From positions 1,302,001 to 1,366,000 of the forward strand of contig NZ_JARTWB010000002.1 in the NCBI RefSeq assembly GCF_031450785.1: 64,000 nucleotides of DNA, in the 5' to 3' direction. Source of the DNA: Caballeronia sp. LZ062 (GTDB lineage Bacteria; Pseudomonadota; Gammaproteobacteria; Burkholderiales; Burkholderiaceae). The notes under the pieces were generated by a model. It was given only the letters and a program-made list of their open reading frames with translations. It searched no databases and was not told where the DNA came from. This document shows positions 9,783 to 18,130 of this stretch, one piece after another (within the stretch, counting starts at the first letter, position 1; every line of letters begins with the position of its first letter). The position numbers and the translations under genes are program-made.

Positions 9783-10757
9783 ATGCAGCGCGGTGTGATG
9801 TACGGAATGTTTGCGGGAGCGATCTGGGGCTTTATTTTTCTCGCGCCGCGTCTGCTGCCGGATTTTTCGCCACTCACGCTGAGCATCGGGCGCTATGTCA
9901 TGTATGGCGTCGTGTCGCTCGCCGTGGGACTGCCATTCGCGCGACGGCTCGCCGCGAAGCTCACGCGCGCCGATGTGATCGCGCTCGTGAAGCTCGCGCT
10001 CGTCGGCAACCTGCTTTACTACATGCTGCTCGCAAGCGCAGTGCAACTCGTCGGCGTCGCGCCGTCCTCGCTCATCGTCGGCATCTTGCCCGTGACCGTG
10101 ACGCTCGCGGGCCGGCGCGATCACGGTGCAGTCGAGCTGAAGCGCCTCGCTGCACCGCTCTTGCTGGTGCTGGCGGGTATCGCCTGCATCAATTTGGACG
10201 TTTTCAGCGACGTGCTCACGCATCATGGCGACGCGTCCACCGGCAGCGTGCTCGCGCGCATCGCCGGGCTCGCGTGCGCGGTCGGCGCGCTGGCTGCGTG
10301 GACGTGGTACGCGGTCGTCAACGCGCGCTATCTTCAAGCCAACCACCATTTCGACGGCAACGAGTGGTCCGTGCTGTGGGGCATCGTGACGGGCTTGCTC
10401 GGCGCGGCGCTCGGGGCGATCGTCTGGATGCTTCCGCCCGGAATCCTGCAGCCGAGTGTGCCGGATGCGCGCTGGCACCTCTTCTGGATCGTGTGCTTCG
10501 CGCTCGCGACGGGCGGCTCGTGGCTAGGCAACATGCTCTGGAACGCGGCGGCGAAGCGCCTGCCGCTGACGCTTTCCGGCCAGATGATCGCGTTTGAAAC
10601 CCTCTTCGCCCTGCTCTATGCGTTCGTGTACGACGGCCGCTGGCCGCGCGTGCCGGAGATGCTGGCTATCGTGCTGCTGCTGGCGGGCGTGAGCTGGTCG
10701 GTGCGGCAACATACCGTCGAGCCGGCGGCGGCATCGAAGGAAGCGCCCGCGCATTGA
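9783..10757 (+). CDS. EamA/DMT-family transporter
   Basis: Inner-membrane carrier of the drug/metabolite transporter superfamily, 324 aa from the chosen start, with about ten hydrophobic segments in two repeats of five (first segment MYGMFAGAIWGFIFLAPRLL, last AIVLLLAGVSWSVRQ). The ATG at 9783 (MQRGVMYGM) is preferred over one seven codons upstream because GGGAG lies 7 bases before it. Substrates in this family are diverse (amino acids, amines, nucleotides) and cannot be read from the sequence. It diverges from guaB and converges on rnfH, whose stop is 12 bases away. Confidence 0.85.
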   Translation: MQRGVMYGMFAGAIWGFIFLAPRLLPDFSPLTLSIGRYVMYGVVSLAVGLPFARRLAAKLTRADVIALVKLALVGNLLYYMLLASAVQLVGVAPSSLIVGILPVTVTLAGRRDHGAVELKRLAAPLLLVLAGIACINLDVFSDVLTHHGDASTGSVLARIAGLACAVGALAAWTWYAVVNARYLQANHHFDGNEWSVLWGIVTGLLGAALGAIVWMLPPGILQPSVPDARWHLFWIVCFALATGGSWLGNMLWNAAAKRLPLTLSGQMIAFETLFALLYAFVYDGRWPRVPEMLAIVLLLAGVSWSVRQHTVEPAAASKEAPAH

Positions 10758-10769
10758 TGCGCTCGGTGG

Positions 10770-11099
10770 TCAGCGCGAATCCTTCGACTGCCACTTGCGC
10801 CCTTCGATGGACCCCGCCTTGCGCGCCTTGTCCACGCGGCGCTGGCGCGCAGTCTTCGGATCGACCTTCAGCGGCCGATAGATCTCCACCCGGTCGAAAT
10901 CGGCGAGCGCGGCATCGAGCGGTTGCAGTTTGCCGAAGATACCCACCTTCTGCGTCGCCAGATCGATTTCCGGATGCGCTGTGAGCACGCCGCTCGCCTC
11001 GATGGCCTCGCGCACGGTCGCGCCGTCGCTCAGATCGACGCGCGCCAGAAAGCTCTTGCCGTCCGGCAGGCCGTAGCAGACATCGATATGCAGATTCAT
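10770..11099 (-). CDS. rnfH: RnfH family ubiquitin-fold protein (RatB)
   Basis: Small beta-grasp protein, 109 aa, with the RnfH family pattern: NLHIDVCYGLPD at the start, VGIFGKLQPLDAALADFDRVEIYRPLKVDPK in the middle and a basic tail (ARQRRVDKARK). Its ATG overlaps the ratA stop by four bases (ATGA), so the two are translationally coupled, the arrangement seen widely in beta- and gammaproteobacteria as ratA-rnfH next to smpB. RnfH was named from the Rnf electron-transport cluster and also called RatB; its molecular function is unsettled. Confidence 0.88.
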   Translation of the reverse strand: MNLHIDVCYGLPDGKSFLARVDLSDGATVREAIEASGVLTAHPEIDLATQKVGIFGKLQPLDAALADFDRVEIYRPLKVDPKTARQRRVDKARKAGSIEGRKWQSKDSR

Positions 11100-11533
11100 T
11101 TCTTGCCGTACCGCTGATCCGCGCGCTTCACAAACGAATCGACGAACGTGTTCGCGATATGGCTGAACACCGGCCCAATGATCTTCTCGAGAATCAGGTT
11201 CGAGAACTCGTAGTGCAGCGCGAATTCGATCTTGCACGCGTCGGCGCGCAGCGGCGTGAAGCGCCAGTAGCCCGTGAACTTCTTGAAAGGGCCGCTCAGG
11301 AACTCCATATCGATGTTCGTCGGGCGCTTTTGCACATTGCGCGTCGCGAAATGCTGCTTGATGCCCTTGAAATTGATGTCGATCTTCGCTTCCATGCCGG
11401 TCTCGTCCTGGCGGCCGATCTCGACGCCGCCGCACCACGGCAGGAAATTGGGGTAATCGGCGACGTCGGTGACGAGGTCGAACATTTCTTCCGCCGAATG
11501 GCGGATCAATACGGTTTTCTGGACGTCGGCCAT
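11096..11533 (-). CDS. ratA: RatA/COQ10 family START-domain protein
   Basis: START-like lipid-binding fold protein, 145 aa, matching the polyketide cyclase/COQ10 family: MADVQKTVLIRHSAEEMFDLVTDVADYPNFLPWC, the central GPFKKFTGYWRF and the C-terminal HIANTFVDSFVKRA. E. coli RatA was described as a toxin blocking ribosome subunit association, while mitochondrial COQ10 binds ubiquinone, so the toxin label should be used with care. The start MADVQK is chosen because upstream in-frame residues (MGRRSSLSKPRAP) have no family resemblance. Divergent from smpB, overlapping rnfH by 4 bases. Confidence 0.87.
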   Translation of the reverse strand: MADVQKTVLIRHSAEEMFDLVTDVADYPNFLPWCGGVEIGRQDETGMEAKIDINFKGIKQHFATRNVQKRPTNIDMEFLSGPFKKFTGYWRFTPLRADACKIEFALHYEFSNLILEKIIGPVFSHIANTFVDSFVKRADQRYGKK

Positions 11534-11624
11534 AAGGGCGCAGCGGGTGGCTTGATCGGGTGGCGGCGCGCGCGGCTTAGACAGTGAGCTTCGTCTGCCC
11601 ATCGTCTGCCAAGCGGCGCGCTGC

Positions 11625-11640
11625 TAAAATCGTGATTTTA
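11625..11640. promoter_or_regulatory. Palindromic divergent promoter element between ratA and smpB
   Basis: TAAAATCGTGATTTTA has seven-base arms that are exact reverse complements around a 2-base centre. On the plus strand it is preceded by TGC, giving an extended -10 (TGC TAAAAT) 34 bases before the smpB ATG. On the minus strand the same palindrome also offers TAAAAT towards ratA. No good -35 is seen on either side. Confidence 0.45.
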
Positions 11641-11663
11641 AACGAGTTGGGCACTTTCCATTC

Positions 11664-12113
11664 ATGAGCATCATTGACAACAGAAAAGCCTTCTTCGATT
11701 ACTTCATCGAAGAACGCTACGAGGCCGGTCTCGTGCTCGAAGGCTGGGAAGTCAAGGCGCTGCGCGAAGGCCGCGGGCAGATCAAGGAAGGCTATGTCGT
11801 GATCAAGAACGGCGAACTGTTCCTGATCGGCACACACATCAGCCCGCTGCCCGAGGCATCGAAATTCGCCAATCTGGACCCGGTGCGCACGCGCAAGCTG
11901 CTCTTGCATCGCGAGCAGATCGACAAACTCATCGGCAAAGTGGAACAGCGCGGCCATACGCTCGTGCCGCTCAACTTCCATTACAAGGAAGGCCGCGTGA
12001 AGTGCGAAATCGGGCTGGCGAAGGGCAAGAAGCTGCACGACAAGCGCGAGACCGAGAAGAAGCGCGACTGGGAACGCGAGCGCGCCCGTTTGATGCGCAC
12101 GTCCGCGCGCTAA
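11664..12113 (+). CDS. smpB: SsrA-binding protein SmpB
   Basis: Binds tmRNA and delivers it to stalled ribosomes for trans-translation; 149 aa. Family landmarks in order: [36 protein letters not shown] (OB-fold start), the [13 protein letters not shown] stretch, [30 protein letters not shown] and a basic C-terminal tail ([14 protein letters not shown]) that inserts into the mRNA channel. The tmRNA gene itself is not in the window. It diverges from ratA and ends at a bidirectional terminator shared with the stomatin-like gene. Confidence 0.97.
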   Translation: MSIIDNRKAFFDYFIEERYEAGLVLEGWEVKALREGRGQIKEGYVVIKNGELFLIGTHISPLPEASKFANLDPVRTRKLLLHREQIDKLIGKVEQRGHTLVPLNFHYKEGRVKCEIGLAKGKKLHDKRETEKKRDWERERARLMRTSAR

Positions 12114-12133
12114 CCGTTCGTCGTTACACACAA

Positions 12134-12159
12134 AAAGGGGCGCTCTAAAGCGCCCCTTT
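12134..12159. terminator. Bidirectional intrinsic terminator between smpB and the SPFH gene
   Basis: An 11-bp perfect stem (AAAGGGGCGCT with AGCGCCCCTTT) around a 4-base CTAA loop, flanked by A and T runs, lies between the convergent smpB and SPFH-domain genes and can serve both directions. Confidence 0.85.
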
Positions 12160-12164
12160 CTACA

Positions 12165-13091
12165 TCAACTTTTTCGGATGACGCCGCCGCCCTCGCCCTT
12201 CACGATGGCGAGCGCCGACGCGATCATCGAACTCATGTCCGACATATTGCCCGGCACGATGAGCGTGTTGCCCGTCTTCGCGATGTTCGCGAAGGCGCCG
12301 ACGTACTGCTCCGCGACCTTGAGGTTCACGGCGTCCATGCCGCCCGCCGACTGAATCGCGGCGCCGATCTTCTCGATCGCCTGCGCGTTCGCCTCGGCCA
12401 CCGCGAGAATCGCCGATGCCTCGCCCTGCGCCTGGTTGATGGCCGCCTGACGCTCGCCCTCGGACTTCTGGATGGCCGCTTCGCGTGCGCCCGAGGCCAG
12501 ATTAATCTGCTCCTGCTTGCGCCCTTCCGACGCCGCGATCAGCGCGCGCTTCTCGCGCTCGGCGGTGATCTGCGCCTGCATCGCGTGGAGAATCTCCTTC
12601 GGCGGCGTCAGGTCCTTGATTTCATAGCGCAGCACTTTCACGCCCCAGTTGGACGCGGCTTCGTCGAGCGCATTCACGATGCTGTGATTGATGTACTCGC
12701 GCTCCTCGAAGGTCTTGTCGAGTTCCAGTTTGCCGATGACCGAGCGCAGCGTCGTCTGCGAAAGCTGGGTAATGGCGAGCACGAAGTTGCTCGACCCATA
12801 CGACGCCTTCATCGGGTCGGTGACCTGAAAATACAGCACGCCGTCCACCTGAAGCTGCGTGTTGTCGCGCGTGATACAGACCTGGCTCGGCACGTCGAGC
12901 GGGATTTCCTTGAGCACGTGCTTGTAAGCGATTCGATCGACGAACGGCAACACGATGTTCAGGCCCGGCGTGAGCGTCGCGTGATAGCGGCCGAGGCGTT
13001 CCAGCACCCACGCGTGCTGTTGCGGAACGATCTTGACCGTGTTGACCACGATCACGATTGCGATGACGAGCAAAACGGCAGCGAAAATCAT
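12165..13091 (-). CDS. SPFH-domain membrane protein (stomatin/QmcA-like)
   Basis: Prohibitin/stomatin-like membrane scaffold protein, 308 aa. One N-terminal membrane anchor (residues 1-19, MIFAAVLLVIAIVIVVNTV) precedes the SPFH domain (VPQQHAWVLERLGRYHATLTPGLN to about 190), then a coiled-coil rich in A, E and Q (AEREKRALIAASEGRKQEQINLASG) and a short C-terminal tail. It lies downstream of an NfeD-family gene on the same strand (39-base gap); stomatin and NfeD genes are classically paired and are thought to act together in membrane microdomain organisation or quality control. No protease motif is visible here. Confidence 0.92.
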   Translation of the reverse strand: MIFAAVLLVIAIVIVVNTVKIVPQQHAWVLERLGRYHATLTPGLNIVLPFVDRIAYKHVLKEIPLDVPSQVCITRDNTQLQVDGVLYFQVTDPMKASYGSSNFVLAITQLSQTTLRSVIGKLELDKTFEEREYINHSIVNALDEAASNWGVKVLRYEIKDLTPPKEILHAMQAQITAEREKRALIAASEGRKQEQINLASGAREAAIQKSEGERQAAINQAQGEASAILAVAEANAQAIEKIGAAIQSAGGMDAVNLKVAEQYVGAFANIAKTGNTLIVPGNMSDMSSMIASALAIVKGEGGGVIRKS

Positions 13092-13130
13092 GTGCGACTC
13101 CTTGAGTTCTTGTGCGGCAAGCGTGCGTGC

Positions 13131-13559
13131 TTAGCGTTTGGCGGCGACGACGAGCCGGCTTCCGTCGAGCGCGGTGATGCGATACCACCGCGCGCGCTCC
13201 GATTCGCCCGGCGCCAGCTCGACGTCCCACTCCGCGCCGCGATACATCGCGCGGGCCCGGCCGTCGTGCCATTCGGCCACTTCCAGCGTCGCGCCGATGT
13301 CGAGGTTCACGGCGGCATCGCGCGAAGCGTCGCGCCGCTTCCAACTTCCGAAGCGCGACCGGCGCAACGCGGCGACGGCAACCAGCGCAACGAGCGCCGC
13401 GACGCCCAGTTGCACATGCAACGCGAGCCCGACGGCGAACGCGATGCCGCCCGCTAGCACCCCAAGCGCGATCATCAACAGATAGAACGTGCCGGTGAAA
13501 AGCTCCGTGACGATCAGCGCGCCGGCTGCCATCCACCAGATGAGTTCATGGGTCGCCAT
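13131..13559 (-). CDS. NfeD family protein
   Basis: Short NfeD (YbbK-like) protein, 142 aa, with two to three N-terminal membrane segments (WWMAAGALIVTELFTGTFY, LLMIALGVLAGGIAFAVGLAL and VQLGVAALVALVAVAAL) and a C-terminal OB-fold domain (VNLDIGATLEVAEWHDGRA to the end). It lacks the serine protease domain of long NfeD proteins. The start MATHELIWWM is chosen because the in-frame extension upstream runs through the hairpin terminator at 13575. It pairs with the stomatin-like gene immediately downstream. Confidence 0.9.
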   Translation of the reverse strand: MATHELIWWMAAGALIVTELFTGTFYLLMIALGVLAGGIAFAVGLALHVQLGVAALVALVAVAALRRSRFGSWKRRDASRDAAVNLDIGATLEVAEWHDGRARAMYRGAEWDVELAPGESERARWYRITALDGSRLVVAAKR

Positions 13560-13574
13560 GCCAGTCTCCAAACG

Positions 13575-13603
13575 AAAACACCCCGGAAGGTCCGGGGTGT
13601 TTT
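13575..13603 (-). terminator. Intrinsic terminator downstream of ppsA
   Basis: A 13-bp perfect stem (AAAACACCCCGGA with its complement) around a 3-base loop, with T-rich ends on both strands, lies 49 bases past the ppsA stop and just before the nfeD start. It should separate ppsA transcription from the nfeD-SPFH pair. Confidence 0.85.
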
Positions 13604-13651
13604 TATAGCACGCAGCGCCTTCCCGAAAGCATCCGGAAAGGCGTGACCGAC

Positions 13652-16069
13652 TTATTTTGACAAAGTGGTCGCGAGCTTCTGCCACGTGTCGATGATCGTG
13701 TCCGGGTTCAGCGACATCGACTCGATGCCCTGCTTCGCCAGCCACTCGGCGAGGTCCGGATGATCCGACGGCCCTTGACCGCAAATGCCCACGTACTTGT
13801 TCAGTCTCAGACACGTTTCGATGGCGCGCTTCAGCATGAACTGCACGGCTTCGTCGCGCTCGTCGAAGTCTGCGGCGAGCAGTTCCATGCCGGAGTCACG
13901 GTCGAGACCGAGCGTCAGCTGCGTCAAGTCGTTGGAGCCGATGGAGAAACCGTCGAAGAACTCGAGAAACTGTTCCGCGAGAATCGCGTTGCTCGGCACT
14001 TCGCACATCATCACGAGCTTGAGGCCGTTCACGCCGCGCTTCAGGCCAAACTTCTCGAGCAGCCCGACGACGCGCTCCGCCTGCTTCAGCGTGCGCACGA
14101 ACGGCACCATGATCTCGACGTTGTCCAGACCCATTTCCTCGCGCACCTTCTTCAGCGCGATGCATTCCATGTGGAACGCCTCGGCGAAGTCTTCCGCGAT
14201 ATATCGAGACGCGCCGCGGAAACCGAGCATCGGATTCTCTTCGTCCGGCTCGTAGCGCGAACCGCCGATCAGCTTCTTGTACTCGTTCGACTTGAAGTCC
14301 GACAGGCGCACGATCACAGGCTTCGGATAGAACGCCGCCGCGATCGTGGCGATGCCTTCCGTCAGCTTGTCAACGTAGAACGCACGCGGCGACGCATGAC
14401 CGCGCGCGACGCTTTCGACCGCTTTCTTGAGATCGGCGTCGACGTTCGGGTACTCCAGAATCGCCTTCGGGTGCACGCCGATGTTGTTGTTGATGATGAA
14501 CTCGAGCCGCGCGAGGCCGACGCCTGCGTTCGGCAGTTGCGCGAAGTCGAACGCGAGCTGCGGATTGCCGACGTTCATCATGATCTTGACCGGAATCTTC
14601 GGCAGTTCGCCGCGCTGCACTTCGGTCACTTCGGTTTCGAGCAGGCCGTCGTAGATCTTGCCTTCGTCGCCTTCCGCGCAGGACACGGTAACGAGCGCGC
14701 CGTCCTTCAGCAGGTCGGTCGCGTCGCCGCAGCCGACCACCGCCGGCACGCCCAGTTCACGCGCGATGATCGCCGCGTGGCAGGTGCGCCCGCCGCGATT
14801 CGTGACGATGGCCGATGCGCGCTTCATCACCGGCTCCCAGTTCGGATCGGTCATGTCGGCGACGAGCACGTCGCCCGGCTGCACGCGTTCCATTTCCGAC
14901 GGATCGTAGATCACGCGCACGGGACCCGCGCCGATCTTTTGGCCGATCGCGCGCCCCGTGGCGATCACGTTCGACTGGCCCTTGAGCTTGAAGCGCATCT
15001 CGGCCTTGCCCGCCGCCTGGCTCTTCACCGTTTCAGGACGCGCCTGAAGGATGAACAGCTTGCCGTCGCGGCCGTCCTTGCCCCACTCGATGTCCATCGG
15101 ACGCTGATAGTGCTTCTCAATGATGACCGCGTACTTCGCGAGCTCGATCACGTCTTCGTCGGAAATCGAGAAACGGTTGCGCTGCTCGTGCGGCACGTCG
15201 ACGGTCTTCACGCGGCCCGGTTCGCCCGGCTGGGTGAACTCCATCTTGATGAGCTTGGAGCCGATGGAGCGGCGGATGATCGGATACTTGTTCTGCGCGA
15301 GCGTGGTCTTGAAGACGTGGAATTCGTCCGGATTGACGGCGCCCTGCACCACCGTTTCGCCGAGGCCGTAGCTCGACGTGATGAAGACCGTGTCCTTGAA
15401 GCCGGACTCGGTGTCGATGGTGAACATCACGCCCGCGGCGCCGACGTCCGAGCGCACCATGCGCTGCACGCCAGCCGACAGCGCGACTTCGGCGTGCGTG
15501 AAGCCCTTGTGGACGCGATAGGAAATGGCGCGGTCGTTATAGAGCGACGCGAACACGTGCTTCATGCGATCGAGCACGTCTTCGATGCCGACCACATTGA
15601 GATAGCTTTCCTGCTGGCCCGCGAACGATGCGTCGGGCAGGTCTTCCGCCGTGGCGGACGAACGTACGGCGAACGAAAGCTCTTCGGGCGAGCCCTTTTG
15701 CAGAACTTCGAATTGACGGCGGATTTCGTCTTCGAGACGCGGTTGCAGCGGCGCGTCGACGATCCACTGACGGATTTCCTTGCCCGCCTCGGCAAGCGCC
15801 TTCACGTCGTCGACGTCGAGCGTCTCGAGACGTTTGGCGATGCGCTCCGTCAGTTCGTTATGGTGAAGGAAGTCGCGGAATGCGAGCGCGGTCGTGGCGA
15901 AGCCCGTCGGCACGCTGACGCCGGCTTCGGAAAGCTGGCTGATCATTTCGCCGAGCGACGCATTCTTGCCACCGACGATTTCCACGTCGGTCATTCGCAA
16001 CTGCTCGAATTGAACTACATACGCCTGATCCTTTGCGACATCGTTCGCAACATTGACTGCGTTAGTCAT
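13652..16069 (-). CDS. ppsA: Phosphoenolpyruvate synthase
   Basis: Makes PEP from pyruvate and ATP (with AMP and phosphate) for gluconeogenesis; 805 aa (E. coli 792). In order: N-terminal ATP-grasp domain ([41 protein letters not shown]), the swivelling phosphohistidine domain with catalytic H431 in [15 protein letters not shown], and the C-terminal PEP/pyruvate TIM barrel ([17 protein letters not shown]; cysteine in [12 protein letters not shown]). AGGGG sits just before the ATG. It diverges from ppsR, whose product switches PpsA off and on by ADP-dependent phosphorylation of a threonine near the catalytic histidine (here T429 fits that position). Confidence 0.97.
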   Translation of the reverse strand: MTNAVNVANDVAKDQAYVVQFEQLRMTDVEIVGGKNASLGEMISQLSEAGVSVPTGFATTALAFRDFLHHNELTERIAKRLETLDVDDVKALAEAGKEIRQWIVDAPLQPRLEDEIRRQFEVLQKGSPEELSFAVRSSATAEDLPDASFAGQQESYLNVVGIEDVLDRMKHVFASLYNDRAISYRVHKGFTHAEVALSAGVQRMVRSDVGAAGVMFTIDTESGFKDTVFITSSYGLGETVVQGAVNPDEFHVFKTTLAQNKYPIIRRSIGSKLIKMEFTQPGEPGRVKTVDVPHEQRNRFSISDEDVIELAKYAVIIEKHYQRPMDIEWGKDGRDGKLFILQARPETVKSQAAGKAEMRFKLKGQSNVIATGRAIGQKIGAGPVRVIYDPSEMERVQPGDVLVADMTDPNWEPVMKRASAIVTNRGGRTCHAAIIARELGVPAVVGCGDATDLLKDGALVTVSCAEGDEGKIYDGLLETEVTEVQRGELPKIPVKIMMNVGNPQLAFDFAQLPNAGVGLARLEFIINNNIGVHPKAILEYPNVDADLKKAVESVARGHASPRAFYVDKLTEGIATIAAAFYPKPVIVRLSDFKSNEYKKLIGGSRYEPDEENPMLGFRGASRYIAEDFAEAFHMECIALKKVREEMGLDNVEIMVPFVRTLKQAERVVGLLEKFGLKRGVNGLKLVMMCEVPSNAILAEQFLEFFDGFSIGSNDLTQLTLGLDRDSGMELLAADFDERDEAVQFMLKRAIETCLRLNKYVGICGQGPSDHPDLAEWLAKQGIESMSLNPDTIIDTWQKLATTLSK

Positions 16070-16156
16070 ACAAGCCCCTAAGGTGGATGGAATTCACGAT
16101 CGCACGAGTGGGCTCGCATGCAGCGGCGCTCATTGGAAGCACCGGCGCATCTCGTA

Positions 16157-16304
16157 CAACCTGTTTGATAAGCCTTCGCGGCAATGGAGCAACCGCACTC
16201 CGGTTTGCGATAACCGTGCATTTTTGCGGCGAAAACGCACGAACTACCGGTCAATTGAGGAAGAACAGACTCAATCTCGACGCAATTGCTTATCGAACAG
16301 GTTG
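16157..16304. repeat. Inverted 17-nt repeat flanking a central palindrome
   Basis: GCTTATCAAACAGGTTG on the minus strand (16173-16157) and GCTTATCGAACAGGTTG on the plus strand (16288-16304) differ at one base and point away from each other towards ppsA and ppsR. Between them CGTGCATTTT (16215-16224) pairs with AAAACGCACG (16232-16241) with one mismatch; its centre (about 16228) almost coincides with the centre of the inverted pair (about 16230). Candidate operator pair for co-regulation of ppsA and ppsR. Confidence 0.7.
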
Positions 16305-16314
16305 CCGCTATTCT
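16286..16314 (+). promoter_or_regulatory. Candidate ppsR promoter
   Basis: TTGCTT (16286-16291), a 17-base spacer and TATTCT (16309-16314). The -35 and spacer overlap the plus-strand copy of the 17-nt repeat, so a protein bound there would affect initiation. It would give a leader of about 190 bases. Confidence 0.4.
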
Positions 16315-16454
16315 ACCGTGCCGATTCTCGCATTTGTCCGGGCACGGCCAGTAAATCCACGGCAAAATCGAGGTGTTTCACGCCTCTTGGTGCGCCTGCG
16401 CACACGTTTGGGCCGCTCAATGTAACACACGCTCAGGCGAGGCCGCCTGACTGC

Positions 16455-16480
16455 GCACGCTCTGGTTCGAGCGTGCTGTT
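16455..16480 (+). promoter_or_regulatory. Hairpin in the ppsR leader
   Basis: GCACGCTC and GAGCGTGC form an 8-bp perfect stem with a 6-base loop, followed by TGTTTTC, 30 bases before the ppsR ATG. It resembles a weak intrinsic terminator, so it could attenuate ppsR or shield its start region. Confidence 0.5.
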
Positions 16481-16509
16481 TTCAACTCGTTCCCACTGGT
16501 TCACCGCCG

Positions 16510-17328
16510 ATGCCGCCTTCCGTATTCATCGTTTCCGACGGTACCGGGATCACCGCCGAAACGTTCGCACATTCGATCCTCGCCCAGTTCGACCAGAAAT
16601 TCCGGCTCGTGCGCGTGCCGTTCGTCGATTCCATCGACAAGGCGCATGCCACCGTCGAGAAGATCAACGAAGCCGTATCGCTCGACGGCCGCCGTCCGAT
16701 CGTCTTCACGACGCTCGTGGACAGCGCGTCGAACGAGATCGTCAAGCGCTGCAACGCGCTCGTGCTCGACATGTTCCAGACGTTCATCGAACCGCTCGAA
16801 CACGAACTGGAAATCAAGTCGACGCACGCCATGGGCCGCGTGCACCAGAACGCGGATACCGAGGAGTACAAGAACCGTATCGAGGCGATCAACTTCTCGC
16901 TCGCGCACGACGACGGCCAATCCAACCGCAATCTGACCGAAGCAGACGTGATTCTGGTCGGCGTGTCGCGCAGCGGAAAGACGCCGACGAGCCTCTATCT
17001 GGCGATGCAATACGGCGTGAAGGCAGCGAACTATCCGCTGATTCCGGAAGACTTCGAGCGCGGCAAGCTGCCGACGCCGCTTCTGGAACATCGCGACAAG
17101 ATGTTCGGTCTGTCGATCGACCCGCAGCGGCTCGCGGAGATTCGCAACGAGCGCAGGCCGGGAAGCAAGTACGCCGCGCTCGAAAATTGCCGCTACGAGA
17201 TCAACGAAGCGGAAAGCATGATGAAGCGCGAAGGCATCAAGTGGCTGTCCTCGACGCACAAGTCCATCGAGGAGATCGCCACGACGATCCTTCAGGAAAT
17301 CAAGCCCGAACGGCCTTCGTATTATTGA
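16510..17328 (+). CDS. ppsR: PEP synthase regulatory protein (bifunctional kinase/pyrophosphorylase)
   Basis: DUF299 family, 272 aa (E. coli PpsR 277). It inactivates PEP synthase by ADP-dependent phosphorylation and restores it by phosphate-dependent dephosphorylation. Landmarks: the N-terminal [19 protein letters not shown], the P-loop-like GVSRSGKTP at 151-159 and the downstream [17 protein letters not shown]. It is divergent from its target gene ppsA and ends one base before the stop of the convergent RNA methyltransferase gene. Confidence 0.96.
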   Translation: MPPSVFIVSDGTGITAETFAHSILAQFDQKFRLVRVPFVDSIDKAHATVEKINEAVSLDGRRPIVFTTLVDSASNEIVKRCNALVLDMFQTFIEPLEHELEIKSTHAMGRVHQNADTEEYKNRIEAINFSLAHDDGQSNRNLTEADVILVGVSRSGKTPTSLYLAMQYGVKAANYPLIPEDFERGKLPTPLLEHRDKMFGLSIDPQRLAEIRNERRPGSKYAALENCRYEINEAESMMKREGIKWLSSTHKSIEEIATTILQEIKPERPSYY

Positions 17329-17329
17329 T

Positions 17330-18106
17330 TCAGCGCTGCTGGCGGCACTGCTCGAAGAGACAGATCGCCGCCGCGGCTGCGACGTTTAGCGATTCCATGC
17401 CGCCCGGCTGCGGAATGGTCACGCGATGCGTCACGGCATCGCGCCAGACCTGCGACACGCCCGCGCCCTCATTGCCGAAGACCCACGCGAGTGGCGACGA
17501 CAGATCGCAATCGTAGATGGCGACGGCGCCGTGCGAATCCGTGATCGTCACCGGCACGTCGAGCCGCGCGATGAGTCCGGACGGCTCGACGTCCTCGAAA
17601 ATATCCAGCAGAAAGTGCGCGCCCATGCCCGAGCGGAGTACTTTGGACGACCACGCGTAGGCCGTGCCCGGCGCGCAGAACACGCGGCCGACGCCCGCCG
17701 CCGCCGCGCTGCGCAAAATCGAACCGACATTGCCCGCGTCCTGAATGCCGTCGAGAATCACGCACGTCTCGCTCACGCGTTCGGGCAACGCCGCGTCGAT
17801 CTTGTCGACGAGCAGCAACATGCCCACGCCGTGCACGACACTCGATAGCTGTCCGAAAAGCGCATCCGGCAACACGATCACGCGTTTCTCTTCGATGCGC
17901 GAGACGATCTCGCGCGCTTCCGCGTGCGTCAGCGCGCCCTCGGTGACGACGCACGTCTCCGGCTGACCGGCGGTATCGAGATAAGCGGCGGCGAGGTGCA
18001 GACCTTCGAGCAGCACGTGACCGCTGCGCCGCTGCTGCGCCGTCGAGCCGGCGAGCGCCTTCAGGCGCTTGTAGAGCGGGTTGTCCCGCGAAGTGACGGA
18101 TTTCAC
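17330..18106 (-). CDS. TrmH/SpoU-family RNA 2'-O-methyltransferase
   Basis: SPOUT-class methyltransferase, 258 aa, with an N-terminal substrate-binding domain (MKSVTSRDNPLYKRLKAL) and the C-terminal knot: motif 1 ILDGIQDAGNVGSILRSAAAAGV, motif 2 PLAWVFGNEGAGVS and motif 3 IPQPGGMESLNVAAAAAICLFE. The N-terminal pattern matches the TsnR/YsgA-like group acting on 23S rRNA, but the target nucleotide cannot be read from sequence. It is the last gene of the lpx-rnhB block (24-base gap after rnhB) and abuts ppsR tail to tail. Confidence 0.88.
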   Translation of the reverse strand: MKSVTSRDNPLYKRLKALAGSTAQQRRSGHVLLEGLHLAAAYLDTAGQPETCVVTEGALTHAEAREIVSRIEEKRVIVLPDALFGQLSSVVHGVGMLLLVDKIDAALPERVSETCVILDGIQDAGNVGSILRSAAAAGVGRVFCAPGTAYAWSSKVLRSGMGAHFLLDIFEDVEPSGLIARLDVPVTITDSHGAVAIYDCDLSSPLAWVFGNEGAGVSQVWRDAVTHRVTIPQPGGMESLNVAAAAAICLFEQCRQQR

Positions 18107-18130
18107 GTTGTAATGGAACGGCGGGGCCGC

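Larger units (their letters stand above)
16070..16509. other. Divergent regulatory region between ppsA and ppsR
   Basis: This 440-base stretch holds no credible gene. Seen in it: a 17-nt motif in inverted orientation (16157-16173 and 16288-16304), an imperfect palindrome between them (16215-16241), a promoter-like pair towards ppsR (16286-16314), and a hairpin with a short T-rich run in the ppsR leader (16455-16480). Confidence 0.7.

Noticed and set aside
11096-11533. RatA reported as a type II toxin with RnfH as antitoxin
   Set aside because: The pair is a conserved core locus near smpB and the COQ10/START family link to quinone binding is at least as well supported; no antitoxin features are visible, so a toxin-antitoxin call was not made.
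13760-16081. Open frame of about 773 codons on the plus strand opposite ppsA
   Set aside because: Arginine/histidine/alanine-rich composition typical of the antisense of high-GC genes; ppsA on the other strand has every family motif.
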